NCBI RefSeq assembly: GCF_000378985.1
Contig: NZ_KB905370.1
Location: 1-64,000, forward strand
Reading direction: 5' to 3'
Source: Ensifer sp. BR816
GTDB taxonomy: Bacteria; Pseudomonadota; Alphaproteobacteria; Rhizobiales; Rhizobiaceae
Length of the DNA: 64,000 bases
Shown here: piece by piece, positions 34,872 through 43,117 of the stretch
Position numbering within the stretch: the stretch's first letter is position 1
Layout of the letters: each line of letters starts with the position of its first letter
Made by a program: the position numbers and the translations under genes
The notes under the pieces: generated by a model
What the model saw: only the letters and a program-made list of their open reading frames with translations
What the model was told of the DNA's origin: nothing
Databases searched by the model: none

Positions 34872-35023
34872 CCCCTCCCCCTCCCCACAGGTGGGAGGGG
34901 CCTGGCGCTCGCGGCGCGCCCCTGCAATTTCAATCGGTTTTGCTCGCTGGACCGGCCAGTAACTGCCGGAGAGGGCGCGGCAGGTTAAGCCCCTCCCACC
35001 TGTGGGGAGGGGTTGGGGAGGGG
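34872..35023. repeat. intergenic element with long inverted C/G-rich arms
   Basis: The left arm (34872-34901) and right arm (34989-35023) share a perfect inverted match of 24 bases centred on CCCACCTGTGGGG-type sequence, with a shorter second block of CCCCTCCCC on the outside. The 87-bp centre is not repeated. The element separates the convergent aldo/keto reductase and ilvH genes. It could act as a bidirectional transcript end or be a member of a rhizobial repeat family. Confidence 0.7.
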
Positions 35024-35052
35024 CGCGCACCATAGGTGCGCAATTCTCCTCC

Positions 35053-35625
35053 TCACATACCCTGCGGTCCGCGGTTCATCGCCGCAATGCCCGTCCGGCA
35101 CACTTCGATCAGGCCGAGCGGCTTCATGATGGCGATGAACTGCTCGATCTTCGACGGCTTGCCCGTGATCTCGAAGACGAAGTGATCGATATTGGCGTCG
35201 ATCACCGAAGCACGGAAGGCATCGGCAAGCCTGAGTGCCTCGACACGGTGCTCGCCCGAGCCATGCACCTTGACGAGTGCCAGCTCGCGCTCGACCGGCC
35301 GGTCGTGACCAAGCCCGGCGGCGCGCACGGTGAGGTCGACGACGCGGTGCACCGGCACGAGCCGCTCGAGCTGGTTCTTGATCTGCTCCAGCACATGCGG
35401 CGTGCCGCGGGTGACGATGGTGATGCGCGACAGATGCGCCTCGTGCTCGGTCTCGGAAACCGTCAGGCTTTCGATGTTGTAGCCGCGGCCGGAAAACAGG
35501 CCGATGACGCGGGCAAGCACGCCCGGCTCGTTGTCGACGAGGACGGAGAGCGTGTGCGTCTCCGCAAGCTCCGTCTCCTTGGCGATGAAATAGGCGGAGC
35601 CCGTCGGCTGAAGATGTGCACTCAT
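35053..35625 (-). CDS. ilvH: acetolactate synthase small (regulatory) subunit
   Basis: A 190-residue protein with an N-terminal ACT domain (HTLSVLVDNEPGVLARVIGLFSGRGYNIESLTVSETE), a linker and the C-terminal ALS small-subunit domain (ELALVKVHGSGEHRVEALRLADAFRASVIDAN, ending LGLIEVCRTGIAAMNRG). It binds valine for feedback inhibition of the large subunit. It lies 21 bp after ilvI and shares the attenuator-controlled transcript. Confidence 0.97.
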   Translation of the reverse strand: MSAHLQPTGSAYFIAKETELAETHTLSVLVDNEPGVLARVIGLFSGRGYNIESLTVSETEHEAHLSRITIVTRGTPHVLEQIKNQLERLVPVHRVVDLTVRAAGLGHDRPVERELALVKVHGSGEHRVEALRLADAFRASVIDANIDHFVFEITGKPSKIEQFIAIMKPLGLIEVCRTGIAAMNRGPQGM

Positions 35626-35646
35626 TCTTTTGTTCCTACCTTTTCA

Positions 35647-37425
35647 TCAAACGAGCTGGCGGCCCTTGGCGTCGATCGCATTCGCAACCGCTTCGTCCGT
35701 TGCCTCGTCGGGCAGCAGCATTTCGTTATGCGCCTTGCCGGAAGGGATCATCGGGAAGCAGTTGGCGAGGTTGGCGACGCGGCAGTCGAAGATGACCGGC
35801 GCCGGCGTGTCGATCATCCGCCGGATCGCATCGTCCAGTTCGCCAGGCTTTTCGCAGCGGATGCCGACGCCGCCATAGGCTTCGGCCAGCTTGACGAAGT
35901 CGGGCATCGCTTCCGTATAGGAATGCGACAGGCGGTTGCCGTGCAGCAGCTGCTGCCATTGCCGGACCATGCCCATGTACTGGTTGTTGAGGATGAATAT
36001 CTTGACCGGCAGACCATATTGGACCGCACAGGACATTTCCTGGATGCACATCTGGATCGAGGCGTCGCCGGCGATATCGATGACGAGGCTCTCCGGATGC
36101 GCGACCTGGACGCCGATAGCGGCCGGGAAGCCGTAGCCCATCGTGCCGAGACCACCCGAGGTCATCCAGCGGTTCGGCTGCTCGAAACCGAAGAACTGTG
36201 CCGCCCACATCTGGTGCTGGCCGACCTCGGTGGTGATGTAGGTGTCGCGGTCCTTGCTGAGTTCGTAGAGCCGCTGGATCGCATATTGCGGCATGATGAC
36301 GTCGTCGTTTGGCGTATACGCGAGCGAATTGCGCGCCCGCCACTTGGCGATCGATCCCCACCAGTCATTGAGCCGTGCCTTGTCGACCGTCTTCGACGCC
36401 GCCCGCCAGAGCCGGACCATGTCTTCGAGGACGTTCCCGACGTCGCCGAGGATCGGAACATCGACCCGGACGTTCTTGTTGATCGAGGACGGGTCGATAT
36501 CGATGTGGATCTTCTTCGAGTTCGGCGAAAACGCATTGAGCCGGCCTGTGATGCGGTCGTCGAAGCGGGCGCCGATGCAGACCATGACGTCGCAATCATG
36601 CATCGCCATGTTGGCCTCGTAGGTGCCGTGCATGCCGAGCATGCCGAGCCAGTTCTTGCCGGAGGCCGGATAGGCGCCGAGCCCCATGAGCGTCGAGGTG
36701 ATCGGGAAGCCGGTGAGTTCGACCAGCTCGCGCAGGAAATGCGAAGCCTGCGGTCCCGAATTGATGACGCCGCCGCCGGAATAGATGACCGGCTGGCGCG
36801 CCGTCTTCATCAGCGCGATCGCTTCCTCGATCTTCTTCAGGTCGCCCTGCGTCTTCGGCTGATAGCTCTTCTGCGTCGGAACGGCGGAAGGGGGCGTGTA
36901 GGTGCCGGTCGCGAACTGGATGTCCTTCGGGATATCGACGACGACCGGACCCGGGCGCCCGGACTGGGCGACGCGGAACGCCTCATGGATGATGCGCGCC
37001 AGGTCGTTGACATCCTTGACCAGCCAGTTGTGCTTCGTGCAGGGCCGCGTGATCCCGACCGTGTCGCACTCCTGGAAGGCATCCGAACCGATCAGGGGAG
37101 TCGGAACCTGGCCGGAGATGCAGACGAGCGGGATCGAATCCATCAGCGCGTCCTGCAGCGGCGTGACGGCATTCGTGGCGCCGGGACCGGAGGTGACGAG
37201 CATGACGCCGACCTTGCCGGTGGAGCGGGCATAGCCTTCGGCCATGTGGCCGGCGCCCTGCTCATGACGAACAAGAATGTGCTGGATCTCTTCCTGCTGG
37301 AAGATCTCGTCATAGATCGGAAGCACGGCGCCGCCGGGATAGCCGAAGATGTGTTCGACGCCATTGTCCTTCAGAGCCTGGAGAACAATCTCCGCCCCTG
37401 TCATCTGGTTTTCAGTTCCGCTCAT
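35647..37425 (-). CDS. ilvI: acetolactate synthase large (catalytic) subunit
   Basis: A 592-residue thiamine-diphosphate enzyme, first common step of valine, leucine and isoleucine synthesis. It has FGYPGGAVLPIYD, the catalytic Glu in RHEQGAGHMAEGYAR, LVTSGPGATN and the ThDP-Mg motif VIDIAGDASIQM...ILNNQYMGMVRQWQ. ATG 37425 gives the family N-terminus. Upstream is a leader peptide followed by a terminator, so transcription is attenuated by branched-chain aminoacyl-tRNA levels. Confidence 0.97.
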   Translation of the reverse strand: MSGTENQMTGAEIVLQALKDNGVEHIFGYPGGAVLPIYDEIFQQEEIQHILVRHEQGAGHMAEGYARSTGKVGVMLVTSGPGATNAVTPLQDALMDSIPLVCISGQVPTPLIGSDAFQECDTVGITRPCTKHNWLVKDVNDLARIIHEAFRVAQSGRPGPVVVDIPKDIQFATGTYTPPSAVPTQKSYQPKTQGDLKKIEEAIALMKTARQPVIYSGGGVINSGPQASHFLRELVELTGFPITSTLMGLGAYPASGKNWLGMLGMHGTYEANMAMHDCDVMVCIGARFDDRITGRLNAFSPNSKKIHIDIDPSSINKNVRVDVPILGDVGNVLEDMVRLWRAASKTVDKARLNDWWGSIAKWRARNSLAYTPNDDVIMPQYAIQRLYELSKDRDTYITTEVGQHQMWAAQFFGFEQPNRWMTSGGLGTMGYGFPAAIGVQVAHPESLVIDIAGDASIQMCIQEMSCAVQYGLPVKIFILNNQYMGMVRQWQQLLHGNRLSHSYTEAMPDFVKLAEAYGGVGIRCEKPGELDDAIRRMIDTPAPVIFDCRVANLANCFPMIPSGKAHNEMLLPDEATDEAVANAIDAKGRQLV

Positions 37426-37481
37426 TGGCCTGCTTCCGTCCCTTTTGTAAGGCTTGGGGTGATTAGCTTGTTTGAGGACAT

Positions 37482-37505
37482 AAAAAAAGGCCCCATCAGG
37501 AGCCT
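37482..37505 (-). terminator. attenuator terminator of ilvIH
   Basis: Minus strand: AGGCTCC, loop TGAT, GGGGCCT, then a run of seven T. It follows the leader peptide stop by about 30 bp and precedes the ilvI ATG by about 57 bp. Upstream GCGCATGGG can pair with CCCATGCGC, offering the alternative fold expected of an attenuator. Confidence 0.88.
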
Positions 37506-37537
37506 CGTTCAGCGCATGGGTGGCTAACGCCGGATGG

Positions 37538-37594
37538 TTACACCATCCTGCCCATGCGCCGTCCCACCACAAGAATAACCGCGAAATTTTTCAT
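37538..37594 (-). CDS. ilvL: ilvIH attenuator leader peptide
   Basis: An 18-residue frame reading MKNFAVILVVGRRMGRMV and stopping with TAA. Five branched-chain residues stand in a row (V-I-L-V-V), with more valine at the end. When charged tRNAs for these are short, ribosomes stall and the downstream terminator should not form. No strong ribosome-binding site is visible before the ATG. Its position right before the terminator and ilvI makes the call firm despite the small size. Confidence 0.88.
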   Translation of the reverse strand: MKNFAVILVVGRRMGRMV

Positions 37595-37765
37595 GGGGCG
37601 ATTTGATAAACAGAAATCCGTGACCCGTCAACGCCGATTGCCAGGATTCTCGCGCTCAGGTCTATCCTGAACCAACGTGAAACAAAGGCGCGCACTGCGG
37701 CGCCGGCGCCGCAACCACTTGTTAAAGCGGTTCGACTATCCTGGGACGCTATTCGCCCGAGGTGT

Positions 37766-39811
37766 GTGTTGCTCAACAGTGAAACTCCAAGCCCGATCCG
37801 CGACGGGGAGCAGGATCGCCGCGACGGCATGAAGCCGGGGAACCGTTTCCTCGGACGGGTCGTCGCATGCAACGGCTCGCGCGCAACAATCGCAGCGGTC
37901 GCCGAGAAGGGCGAAACCTCGCTCGCGGAACTGTGGTCGGTCGGCCGGCTGATTTCGATCTCGGTCGGCACGAACCGCGTCGTCGCCCTCGTCTGCTCCA
38001 TGCAGACTGCCGCCGAAGAATGGAGCGAGGAGACCAACAACACCTTCCGCATCGAAGTCGAACTGATGGGCGAAGTCTATATGGGCCCCGACGGACGCGA
38101 GGAGTTCTCGGCCGGCATCAGCCGCTATCCCCATCTCGGCGCGATCGCGCATCGGATCCGTGCCACCGACCTCGCACGCATCTATGATTCCAGGCAGCTG
38201 GACAGTTGCGTCATCGGCAGGCTGACGCAGGACGAAAGCCTTGATGCAACGATCCATGTCCCTTCGATGCTCGCCAAGCATTTCGCCATCGTCGGGACGA
38301 CCGGCGTCGGCAAGTCGACGGCAGTCACCCTGCTGCTCAACAAGGCCATCGCCGCCGATCCGAAGCTGCGCGTCCTGATCCTCGATCCACACAATGAATT
38401 CGCCGCCGCCTTTCCCGAAAGTGCCGTGGTCATCGAAACCGATACGCTCGACCTGCCCTTCTGGTTCTTCCGCCTCGAGGAGTTCGCCGAAGTTATCTTT
38501 CGCGGACGACCGCCGGTGCCGGAAGAGCTCGACATCCTGCGCGACGTGATCCCGGACGCGAAGAAGGCCTTCAAGGGCGGCGAATCCGGCCTGATGCGCC
38601 GCCAGACCGAGAAAAGCTCGATCACCGCGGACACGCCGGTCCCCTACCGCATCGCCGATCTGCTGGCGATGATCGACGAGCGCATCGGCCGGCTCGAGGG
38701 CCGCAACGACAAGCCGCATCTGCGCTCGCTGAAGGTCAAGATCGTCTCGGCGATCAACGATCCGCGCTATCACTTCATGTTCTCGTCGAACACGATCACC
38801 GACACGATCCAGGATACGATCGCCAAGATCTTCCGCATACCGGGCGAAGGCAAGCCGATCGCCACCTTCGAACTGGCCGGCATCCCGTCCGAGGTCGTCA
38901 ATTCGGTCGCCTCGGTGCTCTGCCGCATGGCGTTCGAAATCGGCCTCTGGAGCAATGGCGGCATCCATATGCTGGTCGTCTGCGAAGAGGCTCACCGTTA
39001 TGTGCCTGCCGACCCGACGCTCGGTTTCCTGCCGACGCGCCAGGCGATCGCGCGTATCGCCAAGGAAGGCCGCAAATATGGCGTGTCGCTCGGCATCATC
39101 ACGCAACGCCCCGGCGAGCTCGATCCGACGATCCTGTCGCAGTGCTCGACCGTCTTTGCCATGCGGCTCGCCAACGACCGCGACCAGGAAATCATCCGCT
39201 CGGCGATTTCCAACTCGTCGATTTCGACCACCAGCTTCATCTCCTCGATCGGCAACGGCGAGGCGATCGCCTTCGGCGAAGCCGTCGCGGTGCCGATGCG
39301 CATGCGTTTCAGCCGGGTCGAGGAGGAGAGGCTTCCCCGCGCCCACGGTATCATCGACAAGGTCGACGAGGATGCGCCGCCCGTCGTCGACCTTCGTTCG
39401 ATCGTCAGCCGCATGCGTGCCATGAACGGGCCCGATATTTCGAGCTTCCAGCAAAGCTATCTCGCCGCCCAGAGCGGTCTGGCGATCCCGCGCCAGGATG
39501 ACGCGGACGGTACTCCCGACCATGCCGAGCCAGTCCACAGCGCCTACGATTTGCCTGGGCCCACGCTTGAATCCTATCGGCCGGAGATGCTGCCGCGTGC
39601 GCCGGAGCCCGCCAATCCGCAACTCGAGCGCTTCAATCAGATCCGCGACCAGATCCTCTCAGGGCAGGCGGAAAGAGACGCGGCGCGGATGCTGAACACG
39701 CCGGCGCAGCCGGAGCGCGGCGTCTCGGGCTCGGCAACCGAGCCGCAACGCTCGGGATCGTTGCGCGAGAGCCTGCTGAAACGGCCTCTCGGCAGCATCG
39801 TCCGCAAATAG
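37766..39811 (+). CDS. HerA-like DUF87 ATP-binding protein
   Basis: A 681-residue protein. The N-terminal HAS-barrel region (residues about 25-110, FLGRVVACNGSRATIAAV...TSLAELWSVGRLISISVG) is followed by an FtsK/HerA-type ATPase with Walker A AIVGTTGVGKSTAVTLLL and Walker B MLVVCEEAHRYVP. It also has ITQRPGELDPTILSQCSTVFAMRLAN, the arginine-finger-like region of HerA helicases. In archaea HerA works with the NurA nuclease in end resection; no nurA gene is adjacent. The gene starts at a GTG, divergent from the ilv leader. Confidence 0.88.
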   Translation: MLLNSETPSPIRDGEQDRRDGMKPGNRFLGRVVACNGSRATIAAVAEKGETSLAELWSVGRLISISVGTNRVVALVCSMQTAAEEWSEETNNTFRIEVELMGEVYMGPDGREEFSAGISRYPHLGAIAHRIRATDLARIYDSRQLDSCVIGRLTQDESLDATIHVPSMLAKHFAIVGTTGVGKSTAVTLLLNKAIAADPKLRVLILDPHNEFAAAFPESAVVIETDTLDLPFWFFRLEEFAEVIFRGRPPVPEELDILRDVIPDAKKAFKGGESGLMRRQTEKSSITADTPVPYRIADLLAMIDERIGRLEGRNDKPHLRSLKVKIVSAINDPRYHFMFSSNTITDTIQDTIAKIFRIPGEGKPIATFELAGIPSEVVNSVASVLCRMAFEIGLWSNGGIHMLVVCEEAHRYVPADPTLGFLPTRQAIARIAKEGRKYGVSLGIITQRPGELDPTILSQCSTVFAMRLANDRDQEIIRSAISNSSISTTSFISSIGNGEAIAFGEAVAVPMRMRFSRVEEERLPRAHGIIDKVDEDAPPVVDLRSIVSRMRAMNGPDISSFQQSYLAAQSGLAIPRQDDADGTPDHAEPVHSAYDLPGPTLESYRPEMLPRAPEPANPQLERFNQIRDQILSGQAERDAARMLNTPAQPERGVSGSATEPQRSGSLRESLLKRPLGSIVRK

Positions 39812-39879
39812 CAGGGATCGGATTCCGCCCTCCGACGTTGTTGCCATAGAACGGCGCGGCAACAGGACGGCAGGATGCA

Positions 39880-40698
39880 ATGGACGAGCGAGAAGCCTGG
39901 GAACGGGAACGCAGACTGTGGCTTGAAGGAGCCGGCGCGTACCAGCAACTGCTCGATGACGAATCCCTGATGGCCTTTGCGCCGGTCGGCATCCTCGGCG
40001 GAGTGGAAATCATCCGGGCTCTCGACGGCGCACCGCGCTGGCTGGACGTGGAGATGACAGAGCAAAGGAGCGCGCGGCCGAATGACAGCGTCCGCGTATT
40101 GGCCTACCGGGCCAACGCCCGACGCGACTCCGATGACCCCTATGCGGCCTATTGCACCTCGACCTATGCACGAACCGGCAAGGCGTGGCGGCTCGTTCAG
40201 CACCAGCAGACGCCGATCGATCCCTCGGCAAACCAATCGGGCACGGCACCGCGACAGGAGAACTCAATGGATGAAACCCTTCGGAGCTTTTTCACGCGCT
40301 ATGAAAGCATGGCAAACCGCGTCCTCGCCCGGGAAATGGATGTAGCCGAGACGACCTTTGCCTTCGCATCCGATTTCATCGCCGCCTCACCGGCGGGCGT
40401 CATGGCGGGAAAGAACGACCAGAGCCTCAAAGCCGCGATGGAAAAGGGCTACGCCCGCTATAGGGAAATCGGCACAAGGGAACTGAAGATCCGCGACCTC
40501 AAGATAACGCCGATCGATGCGCTGCATTCGCTTGTCCGCGTCGACTGGCGCTCAGTCTATGAGGCGGATGGGCGTCCCGATGTGGTCATCGATTTCGAGG
40601 TCCACTATCTTGTCCAGCTGCGCAATGGAGAGCCGAAGATCTTCGGCTGGGTGAGCGGCGACGAAGAGGCCGTGCTCCGGGAACACGGGATCGGCTGA
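39880..40698 (+). CDS. tandem NTF2/SnoaL-like protein, possible fusion
   Basis: A 272-residue frame with two related halves. Residues 1-125 resemble a DUF4440-type NTF2 fold (APVGILGGVEIIRALDGAPRWLDVEMTEQ...AYCTSTYARTGKAWRLVQHQQTPI). Residues 130-272 begin afresh with MDETLRSFFTRYESMANRVLAREMD and resemble a second NTF2 domain (VDWRSVYEADGRPDVVIDFEVHYLVQL). An AGGAG lies seven bases before the internal ATG at 40267. The frame may thus encode a fused protein, two overlapping products, or a former gene pair whose stop was lost. Confidence 0.72.
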   Translation: MDEREAWERERRLWLEGAGAYQQLLDDESLMAFAPVGILGGVEIIRALDGAPRWLDVEMTEQRSARPNDSVRVLAYRANARRDSDDPYAAYCTSTYARTGKAWRLVQHQQTPIDPSANQSGTAPRQENSMDETLRSFFTRYESMANRVLAREMDVAETTFAFASDFIAASPAGVMAGKNDQSLKAAMEKGYARYREIGTRELKIRDLKITPIDALHSLVRVDWRSVYEADGRPDVVIDFEVHYLVQLRNGEPKIFGWVSGDEEAVLREHGIG

Positions 40699-40709
40699 GC
40701 GAAACGCCC

Positions 40710-41621
40710 CTATAGAACGTCGTCTGGCTGCGCGATCCGCTGCCAGCTCCCATCGAGCTGGTTGCGAAACCAGGTCATCTGGCGCTTGGCATATTGCCGC
40801 GTCGCCGCCGCTCCGGTTGCGATCACCTCCGCCTGGTTTGTCTCGCCCCTCAGCATGGCGGCGATCTGCTGCACGCCGATCGCCTTCATCACCGGCATCT
40901 CCGGCGACAGTTGAAGCGCGAGAAGCGCTTGCACTTCCTGCACCGCACCGCTTGCAAGCATCGCCTCGAAGCGCCGATCGATCCGGCTGTGAAGAAGCGA
41001 CCGTTCCGGCAGCACCACGAATTTCCCGGCTCGGTCCGGATCGACAACCACCGGGCCACGCATCTGCTGATAAAGACCGATAGGCTTGCCGGTCGCCTCG
41101 ACGACCTCGAGCGCGCGCACGATCCGTTGCCCGTCCTCGGGCCTCAATTGTGCTGCCGCCTGCGGGTCGCTTCGCTCGAGGTCGGCGTGGAGTGCGGCAG
41201 CGCCTTCTAGCTTCAGCCGTTCTCGCAACCGCTCCCGGACCGCCGGCGGAATATCGGGCATGTCCGCTAGCCCACCGGTGAGAGCCTTGAAATAAAGGCC
41301 GGTGCCGCCGACGAAAACGGGCAACCTGCCCTCGCCGCGCAGCCTCGCGGCCAATGCCTTGGCGTCCCGCAGCCACGCGCCGGTGGAATAGAGACGCCCC
41401 GCCGGCACATGGCCGTAGAGAAAATGTGCGATGCCGCCCATATCGGATTCATCTGGACGCGCGGTCAGCACCTTCAGCGTGTCATAGACCTGCATGCTAT
41501 CGGCATTGACAACCACGCCGCCGTGACGCTGGGCGAGTTTCACCGCAAGCGCGGACTTGCCGCTGGCGGTCGGCCCGGTTATCAGGATCGCGTCCAGATC
41601 TCGTTCAAGGTTTTTCATCAT
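40710..41621 (-). CDS. miaA: tRNA dimethylallyltransferase
   Basis: A 303-residue enzyme that adds a dimethylallyl group to adenosine 37 of tRNAs reading UNN codons. The P-loop ILITGPTASGKSALAVKLAQ lies at the start, followed by VVNADSMQVYDTLKVLTARP, PVFVGGTGLYFKAL and the C-terminal AIGVQQIAAML and RQYAKRQMTWFRNQ. It begins with two ATG codons (41621, 41618), which overlap the divergent serB ATG. Confidence 0.96.
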   Translation of the reverse strand: MMKNLERDLDAILITGPTASGKSALAVKLAQRHGGVVVNADSMQVYDTLKVLTARPDESDMGGIAHFLYGHVPAGRLYSTGAWLRDAKALAARLRGEGRLPVFVGGTGLYFKALTGGLADMPDIPPAVRERLRERLKLEGAAALHADLERSDPQAAAQLRPEDGQRIVRALEVVEATGKPIGLYQQMRGPVVVDPDRAGKFVVLPERSLLHSRIDRRFEAMLASGAVQEVQALLALQLSPEMPVMKAIGVQQIAAMLRGETNQAEVIATGAAATRQYAKRQMTWFRNQLDGSWQRIAQPDDVL

Positions 41622-42507
41622 GGCTCTCGTTGCCACGCTTATCGCCAATCCGTCAAATCCCGTCCTCACCCCTGCTCTGGCTGAGGCGGCGGCCGCAGCC
41701 GTTGAGGCATTCGGGCTTTACTGGCTGGCCGATGGCGTTGCCTGCGACATCGCGCTCAAGGACGGCACGGATCCAATCGAAGCCGAAGCGCGGCTGCGGG
41801 CCACGGTGGATGGAGCTGCCATCGATGTCGCCGTGCAGGACGCCGAAAGCCGCCGCAAGAAATTTCTCATCGCCGATATGGACTCGACCATGATCGGCCA
41901 GGAATGCATCGACGAACTCGCCGCGGAAGTCGGCCTCAAGGAAAAGGTCGCCGCGATCACGGCCCGCGCCATGAACGGCGAGATCGCCTTCGAACCGGCG
42001 CTGATCGAGCGCGTCGCGCTTCTGAAAGGTCTACCCGCCACGGTCGTCGCCGAGGTGATTGCCAAGCGTATCACGCTCACCCCCGGCGGGCGCGAACTGA
42101 TTGCCACCATGAAGGCGAAGGGTCACTACACGGCACTCGTTTCCGGCGGCTTCACCGTCTTCACCGGCCCGATCGCCGAAAAGCTCGGTTTCGACGAGAA
42201 CCGTGCCAACGTACTCATCGAAGACGGCGGAATGCTGACCGGCGACGTTGCCCGACCGATCCTGGGCAAGCAGGCCAAGGTCGACGCCCTCATCGACATC
42301 ACCGAACGGCTCGGCATCTCGACAGCCGACGCCATCGCCGTCGGCGACGGCGCCAACGATCTCGGCATGCTGCAGCTCGCCGGCAGCGGCGTGGCGCTGC
42401 ACGCCAAACCGGTCGTCGCCGAACAGGCGAATATCCGCATCGATCATGGCGATCTCACCGCCCTTCTCTATCTCCAGGGCTACCGCAAGACGGATTTCGT
42501 GATGTGA
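41620..42507 (+). CDS. serB: phosphoserine phosphatase
   Basis: A 295-residue HAD enzyme, last step of serine synthesis. The catalytic DMDST is at residues 86-90 (nucleophile Asp86, acid/base Asp88). Motif II is in TALVSGGFTVF, with Lys in LGKQAKVDALI and AVGDGANDLGML as motif III/IV. The N-terminal 75 residues form an ACT-like extension. The start overlaps the divergent miaA start. A GNAT gene overlaps its stop by 4 bp. Confidence 0.96.
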   Translation: MALVATLIANPSNPVLTPALAEAAAAAVEAFGLYWLADGVACDIALKDGTDPIEAEARLRATVDGAAIDVAVQDAESRRKKFLIADMDSTMIGQECIDELAAEVGLKEKVAAITARAMNGEIAFEPALIERVALLKGLPATVVAEVIAKRITLTPGGRELIATMKAKGHYTALVSGGFTVFTGPIAEKLGFDENRANVLIEDGGMLTGDVARPILGKQAKVDALIDITERLGISTADAIAVGDGANDLGMLQLAGSGVALHAKPVVAEQANIRIDHGDLTALLYLQGYRKTDFVM

Positions 42508-43076
42508 TCATCTGCGAAACGCCGCGCCTTATCATCCGCAACTGGCGCGAGGGCGATCGCGATCTCTTCGCCGAGATCAACAGCGATCCGAAGGTGATGG
42601 AATTTTTTCCGTTTCGACGTGACCGGGCGGCGGCCGATGCGCTGTTCGACCGCAATGCCGGCACCATCGCCGAGACGGGCTTCGGCTTCTTCGCGCTTGC
42701 GCTGCGCGACATTGACGTGCCGATCGGCTTCTGCGGGCTGGCCCGCACCCATCTTGAGCCGCATCTGCCCGACGGCGCAGTCGAAATCGGCTGGCGCCTT
42801 GCCGTTTCCCATTGGGGCAAGGGCTATGTCACCGAGGCGGCGCTGGCGCTTCTCGACCATGGTTTCGGTGAAAGGAACCTAAGCGAAATCGTCTCCTTCG
42901 CGGTGGCGACGAATGCCCGGTCCATCGCCGTGATGAGGCGCATCGGCATGCGGCCGGACCCTTCTCGCGACTTCGATCATCCGGGCGTGCCCAAGACGCA
43001 TCAGCATCTACGGCGCCACCTGCTTTACGCGATCACAGCGGACGATTGGAGGCTGGGTGCAAAGACGTCGACCTGA
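42504..43076 (+). CDS. GNAT family N-acetyltransferase (RimJ/RimL type)
   Basis: A 190-residue protein with the RimJ-like opening ICETPRLIIRNWREGDRDLFAEINSDPKVMEFF and the acetyl-CoA-binding part IGWRLAVSHWGKGYVTEAALALLDHGF. It ends with IVSFAVATNARSIAVMRRIGM. The GTG start overlaps the serB stop (GTGA arrangement), so the two are translationally coupled. The target amine is not evident; ribosomal protein or small-molecule acetylation are both possible. Confidence 0.9.
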   Translation: MIICETPRLIIRNWREGDRDLFAEINSDPKVMEFFPFRRDRAAADALFDRNAGTIAETGFGFFALALRDIDVPIGFCGLARTHLEPHLPDGAVEIGWRLAVSHWGKGYVTEAALALLDHGFGERNLSEIVSFAVATNARSIAVMRRIGMRPDPSRDFDHPGVPKTHQHLRRHLLYAITADDWRLGAKTST

Positions 43077-43117
43077 TTTCCAGCGCCCTCTCCGGCGGGC
43101 TCGATGCCTACGCCTCG

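Noticed and set aside
35002..37527. An 841-codon open frame antisense to ilvH and ilvI
   Set aside because: The minus strand has unmistakable acetolactate synthase genes. The plus-strand frame is Arg/Asp/His-rich shadow sequence caused by high GC codon use, with no known domain.
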